Shown here piece after piece: positions 23,201 through 36,800 of a DNA stretch of 64,000 bases (position 1 is the stretch's first letter; every line of letters begins with the position of its first letter). Under the pieces are notes generated by a model. That model was not told the origin of the DNA, made no database searches, and worked only from the letters and a program-made list of their open reading frames with translations. The stretch comes from Lethocerus indicus (Eukaryota; Arthropoda; Insecta; Hemiptera; Belostomatidae). The DNA lies in contig JACDQD010000005.1 of the NCBI GenBank assembly GCA_019843655.1, positions 5,607,575 to 5,671,574 of the forward strand, written 5' to 3'. The translations under genes were made by a program, and so were the position numbers.

Positions 23201-26200
23201 CGGCGAGGTAGGAGGCCCGAGGGAGGATGTGAAGTTGTCGACAGGGCAAGCGGTGGTCCAGGGGAAGGTTCAGGGGTGGGCACGGCGGGTGGTCCGGGGA
23301 AGGGGACGGAGGAGGCCGAGGGAGGATGTGAGTTGTCGACGGGCAAGCGGTGGTCAGGGGAAGGAAGGTTCAGGGCAGGCACGGCGGGCGAGGTGGGAGG
23401 CCCGAGGAGGATGAGTTGTCGACGGGCAAGCGGTGGTCCGGGGAAGGTTCAGAAGGTGGAGGAGGTCTGGAAGGAGGATGACAGCGGTGTAGGAAGGTTC
23501 AGGGGCAGGGCAGGAGGAGGATGGAGTTGATCGAAGCGGTGGTCTGGGGGAAAGGTCTGGAACGGCAGAAGGTTTCGGTGCGGCACGGGAAGGGAGGAGC
23601 CGAGGAGGATGTGAGTTGTCGACGGGCAAGCGGTGGTCAGGGAAGGGAAATTGGGGTCTGTCGGGGTGGGGAACGGACACGGCGGGTTCAGGGCAGCAAA
23701 AGGAACCGAGGGAGGATGTGAAGGTTGTCGACAAGGGCAAGGGTGGTCAGGGGAAGGTTCAGGGCAGCACGGCGGGTAGGAGGGCGAGGAGGATGTGAAG
23801 TTGTCGACGGGCAAGGGTGGAAGGGAAGGTTCGCGGGAACAACAGGCACGGCGGTGGAGGCCGAGGGAGGATGTGAGGATTGTCGACGGGCAAGCAGTGG
23901 TCAAAGGGAAAGTTCAGCGGGACGGCGGTCAAAGGGAGGAATAAGTTGTCAGGGCAAGCGGTGGTCAGGAAGGAGAGGAACCCGAGGGAGGAAGTTGTCG
24001 ACGGGCAAGCGGTGGTCAGAGGAAGGTTCGGGCAACGCCCGCAGGGAGGATGTGAGGTCGACAGGGCAAGCGGTGGTCCGGGAAGGTTCAGGCAAGGCGG
24101 AACAAACGGTAGGATCAGGAGACCAGGAAGGATAAGTTGTCGACGGCAGTAAGGTCAGGGGGAAGGTGTGGAAGTAGGATGTGGAAGGAAAACGACGGTT
24201 CAAGCCAAAGAAGGATGGTTGTCGACCCGACAGGGGCAAAGGAAAGTGAAACCAAGTTGTCGGCAATGGTCCGGGGAGGTGGAACAGCAGGTCCGAGTTG
24301 TCGATGGTCAGGGAAGGTTCAGGGGGAGAGGCGAGGGAGGATGTGAAGTCGACGGCACGGGCAAGCAAGGTGGTCAAGGAAGGTTCAGGGCAGCAGCGGG
24401 TAGGAGGGAAGGGGATAAGTTGTCGACGGGCAAGCGGTGGTCGGGGAAGGTTCAGGGGGCACGGCGGGTAGGAGGCCGAGGGAGGATGTGAGTTGTCGAC
24501 GGGCAAGGGTGGTCCAGGTGGTCGGCGGGTAGGAGGCCGAGGGAGGATGTTCGACGGGCAAGCGGTGGTCGAGGAGATTCGTAGGAACCGAGGGAGGATG
24601 TGAGTTGTCGTGGTCAGAAAGTTCACGGGCAGGGAGGATGTGAGTTGTCGACAGACGGTAGATTCAGAGGGCAAACCAGGCCGAGATGTCGGCAAACGAG
24701 GGCCGTGGAGGTCGACGGCGGTGGTCCGGGGAGGTTTGTCGGCGGCACGGCGGGTTGTGAGTTGTCGACGGGCAAGGGTGGTCAACGGCGGGTAGGAGGC
24801 CGAGGAGGATTGAGTTGTCGACAGGCAAGCGGTGGTCACAGGGGTGGTCACAGGCAACGCGGTAAAGGGAGGATGTGAGTTGTCGACGGGCAAGGGAGGA
24901 TGTGAGTTGTCGGTAATGGTCCAAAGGGAAGGTTCAGGGCAGCGGCAGGTAGCGGAGGGAGAACCGATGGAGTTGTCGACGGGCAAGCGGTAGTCAGGGG
25001 AAGGTTCAGGGGCTAACGGCCGGGTAGGCCGAGGGAGGATGTGAGTTGTCGACGGGCAACGTGGTCAGGGGAGGTTCAGGAACAGTAGGAGGCGAGGAGG
25101 ATGTGAGTTGTCGACGGGCAAGCGGTGGTCAGGGAGTTCAGGGCTTTGGCAGGTGGAGGCCTGAGGGAGGATGTGAGGTCGACGGGCAAGCAGTGGTCGA
25201 GGAAGGGGAAGGTTCTGGGCAGCACGGCAGGTAGGAGGCCGAGGGAGGATGTGAGTTGTCGAGGGCAAGTGGTCGGTTCAGGGTGGAGATGTGGAAGTTG
25301 TCGACAGGCAAGCGGTGGTCGGAAGGTTCAGGGGCGGCGGGTAGCAGGTGGAGGAGGGAGGATCAAATTGTCGACGGGCAAGCAGGTCAGGGGAGGTTCA
25401 GGGCGGCAGCAAATAGAAGCGAAGGGCAAGCAGGGGTTCAGGAGAGCGTTATCGACAGGGCAAGCAGTAGTCAAAGAAGGTTCGGGCGGCACCGAGAACC
25501 GAGCAGGACGACAAACAAGCGGTGGTCCGGGGAAGGATTCGGGCAAAGGTTCAGGGGGTACAGTTGTCCGACAGGGAAGGTTCGGGGGAAGGGCTGGTCG
25601 ACGCAAGGCAAGGGAGGATGGTGAGGCAAGGCAACGGCAGGAGAGGGATAAGTTGTCGACGGCAAGAAGGTCAGAAGGGCAACACGGCGGAGCTCCGGAG
25701 TTCAGGCACGGGGTGGAAGGCAAGGAAGGGAGGATGACGGGCAAGTTGTCGACGGGGAAGTGTTCAAAACGGTGGTCGGCAGAGAAGAGTTCAGGGCGGC
25801 ACGGTGGAAGGCAAAGGGAATGTGAGTTGTCGACGGGCAAGGATGGTGGTTCACGGAGAATGGCGAAGGCCAGGGGAGGATGGACGGGCAAGCGGTGGTG
25901 TCAGGGCACGCGTCGTGTGTCGACGGGCAAGGTTCGGGGGCGGCACGGCGGGTAGGAGGCCGAGGGAGGATGTGAGCTGTCGACGGGCAAGCGGTGGTGG
26001 GTTCAGGGCGGCACGGCGGGTAGGAGGCGCCGAGGAGAGGATGTGAGTTGTCGACGGGCAAGCGGTGGTCTGGGGAGGTGGGGCGGCACGGCGGGTAGGA
26101 GGAGCCGGAGGGAGGATGTGGTTGTCGACGGGCAAGCGGTGGTCAGGGGAAGGTTCAGGGGCGGCACGGCAGGTAGGGAGGCCGAGGGAGGATGTGAGTT

Positions 26201-26455
26201 GTCGACGCAAGCGGTGGTCCGGGGAAGGTTGAGTTGTCAGGGCGGCCGGGGAAGGTTCGGCGGGTAGGAGGCCGAGGGAGGATGTGAGTTGTCGACGGGC
26301 AAGCGGTGGTCCGGGGGAAGGTTCGGGGCGGCACGGCGGGTAGGAGGCCCGAGGGAGGATGTGAGTTGTCGACGGGCAAGCGGTGGTCCGGGGGAAGGTT
26401 CGGGGCGGCACGGCGGGTAGGAGGCCCGAGGGAGGATGTGAGTTGTCGGGCAAGG
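20253..26455. repeat. Minisatellite array, 77-bp G-rich, CpG-rich unit, about 80 copies
   Basis: The basic unit is 77 bp. It starts CACGGCGGGTAGGAGGCCCG, passes through GAGTTGTCGACGGGCAAGCG and ends GGGGGAAGGTTCGGGGCGG. The plus strand is very G-rich, and each intact unit holds nine CpGs and one GTCGAC palindrome. Copies are contiguous with no spacers. About 24 copies at 20253-22108 are nearly identical. Those from about 22109 to 26258 carry many substitutions and indels, worst around 23.4-25.9 kb. The last two to three (26259-26455) are clean again. Since 77 is not a multiple of three and the minus-strand unit lacks stops, all three minus frames stay open over the clean part. The Pro/Arg-rich minus-strand open frame of 793 codons is therefore a by-product. 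I do not recognise the unit from a named satellite family. Confidence 0.97.
22442..22588. repeat. Recent tandem duplication of a variant unit inside the array
   Basis: Two adjacent 73-74 bp units share the same private changes, including GTGGGGAGAGACCGAGGAGG and GATGAAGTTG. A variant unit was therefore duplicated after it diverged. Confidence 0.75.
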
Positions 26456-29266
26456 TTAGGCCCCCTCCCCCCCTCGTGAACTAGACTTATCTCGTCCGGC
26501 CATCTACGACAGAGACTAATACGTTATTTAAATCACGCCGGTTATATAAATTGAATTACGCAATCTCAATTTAAAGCGCATAATGATTACACGGCCCGTT
26601 AATTTTACCTTAACGAGTGGTAATGTTGCAGTGAAGGGAGTGAATCGTTCTCCAGTCGCTCGGACGATTGCTTCACTTCGGCCCGCTTTAGAGTGGGCAA
26701 TTAACGGCGTATTTAATTATAATATAATTACAGTGTTACCGATATATTTTATCACATGAGAAAAAGATTTACGCTAAAAAGGGCGATTTCAGTATTTTAG
26801 AACTGTCTTAAAAACATGTCACATATTCAATTTTGAAAATTAGATATTTCAATACAGACATTTTTTCCAAGGTTAATTAAGCCTTCCAAGGCTACCAAGG
26901 TTAATTTAAATAAATTTTAAATTATTTTAAATAACTTGAGCGAAATAAATATTCTCAGTCGGCTTCAGTTGTTACTCTTTCTCTCCCATTCTTTTGTTCT
27001 GTACTACACCAGTTTTAAGCTCTTAGTATTTCGTAAATTATAAATGTTGTGGATCAGTCACAAATGACGAATGAAGAAAAATTCGTTCATCCCACAACGC
27101 CTCCCTGTATATATCATTAAATTAATTTAGTGTTTTGCGAATTATTTTTAAATTATTCCGCAATTTCAACACAAATTATTGTCACGGTACTTCGTCTTCC
27201 ATTGAGTTGTCAGGTTCGCTATTATATTTATTGAGTCGCTAAAGATTGAAAATCCTCAGGAACTGAAATCGTTCCAGGAGCGGAAACTGCCTCGCTTCAA
27301 ACCGGTACATCGGAACAGATCTTAGGTGGAAAAAACAAGAGCCGCATGTTCCCGAGCGTTATTCTTCCCATTATTTTCCCATCATTATCTCTCATCAGGC
27401 GAAGAATTCTTCGGGAGAAGTTCACTCTTCTCAGTTCTTTCCTTCTGTCACACGGTCCGAAGGTGTCTCGATGAAATCCCGTTTTCACGTCACGTTTCTT
27501 AAGCTATTATTTTTAGTTCTTGAGTTTATATATCGTAACATAAAATACAATTTTTACAGCGCGGATTTCCTTATTATAAATTTATCGATTTTGGGTAAGT
27601 GTTGGAAGACAGCCGAGCTACCCCTTTCTCAATGAGACACGCACCGAACTACTGAATCAAGGTGACAAATGGCCGGGTTGGAGGGTTGGTCGTGAGATAG
27701 GGCGGCAGTCCTCGATTTATTGTCTCTGTAATGCGGTAACGCGTGCCTACGTCTCCTTCGTACGCGTACGCTCCAGTGTGGGAGCGGCAAGGTGTAAGGC
27801 CGGTGTGTTGGTGGCGGTGGTGGTGGTGGTGGTGGTGGTGCGTGGTAAGCGCCCTCTTGTGGGGTCCCCACTACTCAGTCGGCTACCGAAGGCCCGTCTC
27901 TACTGGGTTCAGTTGTTGTCCAAACCTCGTCTGTCGCACCGCTTATTGTCGCTCCCCGTCATATTTGTTTCCCCCCCATTCTTGTGCTCCGTGTCCCCGC
28001 GCGTCCGTCGTGCCCGAGTCCCTCGGGGGTCGGTCTATCTCTTGTCGGAGGGGGCGGGGGCCCGTCCTCCCGGTCGGTCGTACGCTTTAAAGATGCATCG
28101 CAAATAAAAAAAAAGTACCTGCGATATCGATGAATCAGTGATTGTTGAGGTGATCTGGAAGCTAGTCCCGCGCACCCGAGAGGAAATATCTTCTGGACAC
28201 CCGCGCCGATCATGTTGGATACTGTAAAAAGTGAGTGGATAACGATAAAATCCATAACGAGTAGCGTTTTGGCGGATCTAATTCCGCGGCGGGCCGTTAA
28301 TAATTTTGGGATACACAAAAATAACCCAACGATGATCTTGAAATACCCGGTCCCTCTATCTACCTGCCGCCCAGGCAGGTTATATTCACGTTACTATTTC
28401 CAGTCATTTCAAATACCTCTCCTTCAGTTTCTTCACCTCTACTCTTCCGAATGTTAATCTTCTACTGCAGTAAACCCTCGAAAATATTACTACCATTGCT
28501 CTGATACTATTAGTTGAGCTCTCATTGCTTATATTAAACTACTGAGGATTAATTTAAGTTCAATTTGTCTTGTATCCCGCATGTCTCTCTTCTAAGTCCC
28601 AAGACGAAGAGAAAAACTTTCACAAATACATCACAGAAAATATGAACTAAAAACAATTATACTGTAATGTAAGTATGCCCCTAACAATGTTAAAATCGTT
28701 ACATTCTACAATACAACAAAAAACCAAGCACTTGAAACTGAATACATGATATCATCTTCACTATTAATAGTGTTCTAGTTGGCATTAGCTGTAGATGATA
28801 ACATTATTGGGAAATGGAATGTTCCTGGCACGTAAATGAGCATGCATTCCGAATTTTTGTGAGCAGTTTTGTTTCCTACCAGCCATTAAAATAATTCGTG
28901 AGGTACCCCTTTTACCTAGGGTACATTATGTATATTCTTTTTTTTAATCAAAATGTTTGAAAGAGGGTTGTGATATCATTTCGTCTGTATGGCGAGAGCG
29001 TATGGGGGATAGGCAGAAGTTCATACGCACGCTTTTTCCCCCTCGTACGCTCCTGGAATTCCATTCACCCGCCTCTGTGGATCTTTTACCTCGGTTCGGT
29101 GCGTTTCGTGCACCACCAGTCCATTTTCCGATAGCGTCCGAGTTTGGTACTAGCGGTTTAACATCCCTCCATCGCATCCCAAAAGGTGTGTAGACAATTT
29201 TATTAACGCAAAATTTAATATTTTCTGTTACACGGAATAATTAATAAATCTATAGAAAATAGAATG
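26456..29266. other. Spacer right of the minisatellite
   Basis: AT-rich from 26490, with a GC-richer patch at 27600-28090 that includes a GGT-trinucleotide run. A small hairpin ACCTGCC/GGCAGGT lies at 28362-28380. No gene was recognised. Confidence 0.45.
27808..27841. repeat. (GGT)n microsatellite
   Basis: Trinucleotide run with one GGC interruption at its start. Confidence 0.85.
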
Positions 29267-29309
29267 AACCGCTTTCGGCTTCTCGCCATCTGCGTCAGTA
29301 GCACTACCT
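29267..29309 (-). repeat. Dispersed GAGAAGCC/ACCGGTC repeat, copy E
   Basis: The plus strand reads AACCGCTTTCGGCTTCTCGC then CATCTGCGTCAGTAGCACT. It is a well-preserved copy. Confidence 0.65.
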
Positions 29310-29839
29310 TAGTAGCTATTGCAGGTGGGGACCCACAAAATACCGTGTCATTGGGTAAGAGAGGAGAGGAACAAAAACTGGCTATACAATTCCTAACGTT
29401 TAGATTATGAACGATGCCTACATTATAATCAAATTACTGTAGTCCTAATGTTCATATTCTGTTCCTTGCTTGAACTGTCAGAACCATATTGTTAAAACTG
29501 TCGGTAACGATTTTGTCCGTATCTGTTGTGGACATTTCATCATGGGCCTACGCCGTTGGGAGGACGTGCCCAAAACGTTCGAGTCACTCCTCGTGCACGG
29601 GCCATTTGTTATTCGCGCAAATGGTACCTTTCGAAACCGCGTTATTTTTTTTTTTAGCGGCGACAACATTTTTCATCTCCCTGCGAAATAATTATTGCGG
29701 CACAACTGATTAGTCTGAAAAGGCCTCTCTCCGGTCTCAACCACCCGCCCCTCCTCCAGCACCTCGAAACCCGTCCCATACTGTTTATGGTCTAAATCGA
29801 GGTGGTGGGCTCTCTTGAAAACTGGTCTGTTCGTTTAAT
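29310..29839. other. Spacer
   Basis: No gene recognised. Confidence 0.4.
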
Positions 29840-30060
29840 TTGCGTCCGCCCGTATCGGCCGAGATGTTTATAACGAGGCGAAATGATAAACAGCCGATTC
29901 GCCGCCCTCCCGGCAGTTCGCTTTTTATACCGCGGATAAGGGAATACACCGGTCTTAATGCCGGAGGAAGTTTATTGACTTTAATTAGGCGAATCGGGTT
30001 GTATTGAGAAGAGAGAGAGAGAGAGAGATGAGACTGGAGGGATAAAATTAACGAGGCTGG
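29840..30060. other. GC-rich block ending in GA repeat, possible regulatory element
   Basis: A block of CG-containing words mixed with TTTATAC, TTTATTG and TTTAATTAGG stretches, followed by an uninterrupted GA tract at 30008-30028. GA tracts bind GAGA-type factors in insects. The mixed composition resembles conserved non-coding elements, but conservation cannot be judged from one sequence. Confidence 0.3.
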
Positions 30061-33000
30061 CCCCTGAAAGAGATCGGAAAGGTATTCGATTTATCACCGA
30101 CGCCTCTGAGATTTGTAGTTCTTCAAGATAAGTGACCTACACCCAACTGTTTGTTTTAGCGTCCGTTTCGCCGATGGAACGACTCATTCTGTCAAGTCCA
30201 TTGCAACATATAATGTTTTTTCTATTACTAAATTTGTAGGAAATAAAGTGCTGTATGTGGGATCGCCGAAAATATAACTTTCAAGGTTTGTCATTTATGC
30301 ATATCGCAGAATGCACATATGTCCGAAATGAGGCAAGACAAGTTAGGTTGTATAATAAATAAGCTATACTCCATTGTCAGGGTTTTCCAAGATTACTATG
30401 TACTGCGTCTAAGATTACATGGAACTCATGAAGCTAAGCGGAGTTGTGTGCACTGAAGTCAATCGTAAAACGACCTCCTACTCATAGTCGTCGTATACGA
30501 TTACATTGTTCTTCATAATTATGGCTCTATTATTCGCGGCTTTTTATTTCTCAACCCCGGTTAAGCAGACACGGAGCAACGACAGAACTTGACCAAGAAG
30601 GTTTTTCACGATCAAAACTTGTATAGTTCGTAAAGTCGTAGTCTGCGGTCGACTGGTCTCTCAGTTCATCGAACGTGGTTGGCCGGAGGACAAAAAATGT
30701 CCCGGGGCCCCTTTCCGGACACGGCCCCATAATATTTATAAAGAAATCGCGCCCGTGAATAATGGGGCACCATTATCCTGAGGAGGTGAGAAAACACGGC
30801 GGAGCGGATTTCAGTACGGCTTTTACCGATGGGAAAAATCATTTTTAATGTTGCAATCGTTTCCTGAAGAAATATATGAAGACGCGCACAGGATATTGTC
30901 ATATTATCGGTTAAAGTATTGTATTAGCGTACAGGAAAATTCGAGGTTATCTCTACTTTACTTTCGATAGCGAGAAATCAATGTTTGGTTCGGTAATAAA
31001 TATGAAACAGAGTATTGTGCTATTGTATGTTTTTAATTTATTCATTACCATTTAATTTTCATTCGTTGTACTACAGTTTAACTGCAACGTTAAAACATGA
31101 AAAATGAAATACCGAGGCTGTGTGCTTATATCTTCAATTAGTGTTGATTCAACGGACGACCCTTGTTATCTGTGTTGTTCGTAGGCTTTAATCTCGGTGA
31201 GAGATGAAAGGTCCCTCCTCGGATGTAAGGGGTGGACTGGCAAAGGTCTTGCCCGCAATAAGACCAGTTTTTACTGTTCTACAGGATGTTCGGTTAAAAT
31301 GGCGACGATTCTATACGCGATGCGGCCGATAACGAAACACAACAATGCGTTATCTGAGGAAGATCCCATTAACACTTGGAAAAGAATCGGTCCGGTTCGC
31401 CAGTTACAGTTCTTGTAATCAATTGGACAACGTTGACTAACGTTACACTCTTCGACCTTATATATCCGCTCGCCGATTTAGCCTGTAATTATGCAGGGTA
31501 TGATGTTACTCAATTTAGCGATGAATTAGAGCAAAAATCAATCTAGTATATTAAACCAAATACTGCTGACGGGTATCGTGAATTATTTTCGAGTGGTCCT
31601 GAATAACTCCTCTAAGTTCATTTGTCTCGTCGTTATCGTATTGTTTCCAAACTGAATAATTCCTGTATTCTGGTAGTCAAAGTCGTATGGATTTTAGTTG
31701 GATGTTTTAAGACGAAGACAAATACTTTTATTACTCTTTTAAAGAAACGATTTCTGGAGAAAAAATTTCTCCCCGGACGTTGATTGGGTCCACATAGGAC
31801 GGAAATTGCTTAAAACGGACGTCGAAGAATGTACCAGGAGGTTGAGAGGACACAGTGACACAGTGTTCTTGGAACTCTGGCATAACGCGACGAATTCTTG
31901 AAGCTGGTCGAGAATATTTATTTCAGTTTAAAATTTATGTAAGCTAGAAAAATTTGTAATGTTTACAATACTAATATAGAAAAATTCCATTACACCCTTT
32001 TGTAATACTATATTTGTAAAGGTATTTACGCCCGGAGATTTGAGACACGCATTGGTCAAGCATGTATACGCATTGCCTCTAAGTTGCATTGGAACGTAAA
32101 TCGTCGCAAGGAATTTTTCAGTTTTCTGCGGGAAAACTCTCACCGAATAAAGCGGTGGGAAAACCTCTAATCGCGTGTGTTGGTTAATAGCGATTCCCTC
32201 ACAACCGCGTTTCAACATCGTTAATGTGCGTCGTTCGTTCTGGCGCGTTTAAGAAACTTATCGACGCAAGATGACAAACTGTTTATGCCGTCTGTAATAT
32301 ACAACTGGGAAAAGGACATCTTATTTTTGTTTCCAATGTCCAGTCAAATATGAAGTGAATGCGCAGGATCATTTCAATATTTAAGCATTTTATTACGTTT
32401 TAATGTACAGATGTTCTTAAAATTATATTCAAAAATTTCGCTGCAGCGTGTTTTGTTGGTCGCCGAGACATTTGAAATTTGGGTCAATTTTAACCGGCTC
32501 GAGAGGTCCTTGACCAAATTTAATACGCATATTCTGCGTCTATATATTATGTTATTTAAATCTGTGTTTTGACTATATAAGATATCGCCAAGGTTTAACA
32601 TTTTTATTCAAAACATTTTGCATTTAAATTCCGTTTGATGTAGCTGTCAGCGCTGTGAGTAAATCATAACCGAAAAGAAATGGACGTATCCTATCAGTAT
32701 AAATCATCGCAACATGTATAAAAACATTCTTCTCTAATTACTTATTTGTTCTGAGTATTCACATTTTTTTTGGTTACCATTTTCCTGAAAACATGGCCAT
32801 GATTGTCACGAACTACGGTTTGCTGTTCATTGGCAGCTGGCCTGATTTGATCGTATCTTTTTCGTAAATATAGTTTGTATTTATCTCTACATTATATATG
32901 TAAACATACATAAACAATTTGTTTCTCATGAGATGACAATAGCTCTCCTTGAAAATGGCGATTGGTTCATATCAGTTAAATTGTTGTCCGCATTCTACGA

Positions 33001-33165
33001 ATTATAATCCTCGTATTAGGTTCAAACAAGGCCTCACCATCTGCGGAGGAAAAAGTACTATTGAGTGGCTTATCTATGAAGTTATATTGTGCCCCTCATT
33101 ATAACTTTTCATAATTCGAATCCCCTTCGAGGGAGGGTTTCTGTAACAACTGGGAAGAACCCAGT
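30061..33165. other. Spacer, no gene seen
   Basis: AT-rich with occasional GC-richer patches, such as 30650-30830. Open frames at 31197-31418 and 31928-32218 have no recognisable domain. Confidence 0.45.
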
Positions 33166-33440
33166 GGGGGGCTTCCCCCCATCCGCAGCCGCGCTATAAC
33201 CTCGGCGTTTCAATTAATTGCCTCTCGACCGTTTCGGCGTATCTGATTTATACTTTCTTTTAATTCGATTATTAAATCCATGAGGGGTGGCTTGGGCCGA
33301 GTTATTACCGGCCATACATTATCGGCCGGCTCCGGGCCAACCGGCTTATTATGAGAGCTATCTCGGGCAGTGTTTAAAATTACTGAACGCCGATTTGCCT
33401 TTCAATTAGGTGAACTTAGTTGCGGGAAATTTATCGCGCG
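33166..33440. other. GC-rich block with homeodomain-like TAAT words
   Basis: CCGGCC-type words alternate with AATTAATT and ATTATT stretches. It stands out from the flanks and could be a cis-regulatory element. No stronger evidence is available. Confidence 0.25.
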
Positions 33441-36379
33441 GCGGTTAGATTAGTTTTGCACGACATTTTCCTTCGGTTAATTGGAGAAGTTTCTCGTCCC
33501 GACTGTTTCCGATTTTCGGATAGGACGCTTCCGTTTATCTTCCGTTTTTTGTAACGAGTTGGTCCCGAGGATAGGCCGAGGGTTGGAGAGCCAACGAAAT
33601 TGGTTATTTCAAAAAACAAGTCAGAACCTCATACACAATTCATTGTATCTTCGTCCGCTTTCGTGCCTTTCACAGATCTCCGTCAGGATGTTTGCACGAG
33701 AGGTGTTTTCTCTTTTGTAATTCTAAAAGGCCAGGTATATGTGTGGGAACATAGGTATTAGACCCGTAATCTCTCTAGTGGTTTGGTTTATGGGTTTTTC
33801 CAATTAATAAATAATAGTTAATTGTATTATTAATACTTAGAAAACCCAAGGTAGAAATTCTATTAGAAGCCTTTACCTGGGAAATCTCTCCGAAATTCCA
33901 AAATAAATTACGGAATCACCGTTATATTTTATTTTGTCCCGCTTATAATTTTGTCGTTGATTGAAAATACGAAAAAATAGTGCTTAAAAAACTAGTTTCT
34001 GTATTTTAATTTCCTCTTTTAGTTGGATAGTGTATGAATTTGGCGAGTCGCCTCCTGTTGAGTGATGTAACTGGTGTTTTTAGTGACGGGTGTCCGGTTG
34101 CGGGGCCCATGACCAATCTCATTCACGACCCGTTCGGTTATATCTGGCGTTACGCCCACGTTTACTGCGCCTTCCTTGTAAGTAGTCTTTAGTAATCTCG
34201 TTATTTGGGCCTCTTCTAGCTCCCATTATGCCCCGAAAATTCTGTTGGATTGGAATATGATCTTTTTGTTATTAATGCCTACAAGTTTTCTGCACGAGCT
34301 ACCCTTTCGTGATTAGTGTTCCCATTTTACAGATTTTTTTAAAGCATTGCTATCTGCTATTTGTTCCCACGTGTATCGCCTTCGTGAAACAGCGCAGTGA
34401 CAGTGTTAACAGGATGCTTCGTTGGCAGCCGACATGCCTATGCGGGACTACTACTTAACGGATGACGGCTTCAAGGCAAAGTGTCGGGAATGCTGATATT
34501 CCAAACCCCTCCCCCCAAGAAGAAGTTTACATGCCATCACTAATATAGAACCTGTAACTATTAGACTTTATTGTTGCAACGATTTTATTGTGTTGAAGTA
34601 GGCCAAAACTAACGTCGGTCAATCGCTACAGGATATTGTTTAGAATCGCAAAATAAACTCGCGTTTATTAAAGTTTCGGCCTTTGCAGCCGTTTCCAGAA
34701 CATTGATCCAGGACCGCTTTTCGCTGTACGTAACGTTTGTTTGAGTTTGTTCGATAGTGCTCGCGAATCGGCCCTAATGGCCTAAACAGCGAGTTCTGGT
34801 ATTAACGATGCGGTCGTACTGACGATGGCGTTTACGACCCGACGTGAATTAGGCCTTGTGTATATTGGCGCTGACTACACCTCGGCGGGCAGGTTCAATG
34901 GGTTATCTGGATGTTCTTTAACGGCGTTTCAAAGCTGATTTATTTGAGTTTTATTTTCCAACCCATTCTGAATTCGGCTATCCCTTTTAACAGAGATAAT
35001 ATATTCGCGACTCGAATATTTAGATCCCCCTATTTATCGGTTTTCGGTAACGATATATTTATACCAGAATATAACATACAAACAATTACTTCCACCTACT
35101 ATTACAGTAACCTACAATCATCAAGGCACATTTGATTCATGAACTTCCGTCGATTTTATTATAGAAATGATGTTTATTTAAACGTTTATATTATAAATAT
35201 ATAAACCGCGCATAGCGGCATCAGGCACATTTGCGCGGTAAATAAATACAGTTAAAAAAATATTTAAACAATCATTTTATACATGCGCGTCTCGAAAGTA
35301 TCGTAGGGGTGGGAGAGCACGCTCCTACCGTAATTGAATCGTTTACTGACGGCCGCGTCAGCATGTTTACATCTTCGCTCGCTATCTGTAACAATCGTGT
35401 TCTGCAATGTTTTCTCACGTTGTAGGACGGTCACGCAGCATGCAAAAAGGCCAGACGCTGTTAGCTAACGGGGTTGTTGGAAAATCGTAGGTGTCGTCGA
35501 ACCGCCGCCATTTTCCACGCTTTCCAATCGGTCCGGGCGAAAACCACCCCCCCCCCCATTTTGTCTCGCTCGTACCGAACAGGATCTCGTTTTCGGACGG
35601 TATTACATTGACGATTTGAAATTACGGTTATTCAACTCTGCCCTACACTGAGAAATATTTTCCTCTGTTACGAAGTACGGTGAAAAAAATTGATTTTCGA
35701 GTTGATCGCGAACAATTAAACTTTTTGCCTAGTACTAAAAATTAGTCGTATCATCTGTCCAATACTTTCGCATAGTTTTAATTATTTTGCCCGCTGAACT
35801 AATAAGTGAAATTGTCAGGCAAAAAGATCCTTAAAGAGGTATAGATTCACGCTTGTTAGCTTTGTACATTCTCATACCTGGACACATGTATATGTGGCAT
35901 ATTGTAATCCTATTGGAATACTTCTGCGATAATCTGAATTGTGTGTAGAAACCCATCCGTGGGGTGACAGGTTGTCACATAGGTAATAATGTTTCGAACC
36001 CTCATTTATTTAATCATCTGAAACTATTTTCTGTTCACTTAGCGTATATTAGGGAATGATGAATAATTAATGATTCCCAGGGAGCAGTCAAAGCACTGAA
36101 TCACTTTAATTTCTCTCTGGTACTCCGTTGACAGGCTCAATATTCCTTCAATTACATACTGTATAAAAAATTGAATTAATTAACTAAAAAAGATGGGAGC
36201 TCAACAACGCCAGGCTACTTTGAGTAGATTTGGGGTCTAACAAATGTTATGTTTGCCCTGGGCTTGACTTCCTAATGGTAGGGTATTATGATTGCTTGCA
36301 TTTCAATTGCCGGCGTTTTATGTTTTTTTCATCGATCGAATTCACATCGAGATTCCTTTCACCAGAATTTTGCCCGGAG
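33441..36379. other. Spacer, no gene seen
   Basis: Mostly AT-rich. A poly-C run of about 12 lies near 35547-35557. A CCGCCATTTT word of the Pho/YY1 type is at 35505-35514. Confidence 0.45.
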
Positions 36380-36800
36380 TGCCTCGTGCCTCCACTCCCG
36401 CCCTTAACTGTTTCCGTATGGAAATTCCAAGGAACAATTTCGCCGTTGACAATAACGGGGCGGGAGGGAGCACTACGAAACTGCCGGGTTTTTCACCCCG
36501 CAATAAACGCGAATAGAGGCGCAAGCGTGTCCCGATAAGTGGGTTGGGCGACTCGTTGAAAAGAGAAAAAGGAAGGGGTGAAATCCAATCGGAGGCGCGT
36601 TATGAAACGATCCGGAGACAATTTAATTCGCCCGTGCAATTCGCTCTGTGCAAATGCCCTGTTCTGCCTCGGGACGATTGTTCGGAATCCGGGACGAAAG
36701 ATTAGAAAGCCGGCGGGGAGAGGAAAAAAATCGATACGGATTATTCGCAAGAACAGACGGCTATCGAAACAACTCGAATTGTTCTTATATAAGTTGCACT
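36380..36800. other. Moderate-GC block open in several frames on both strands
   Basis: Overlapping short open frames occur on both strands, which reflects few TA-containing stops rather than coding. No domain is recognisable in any frame. It is a candidate conserved non-coding block. Confidence 0.3.

Noticed and set aside
20253..26455. Regularly spaced repeats as a CRISPR array
   Set aside because: Units are contiguous 77-bp copies with no unique spacers, and the genome is eukaryotic in character.
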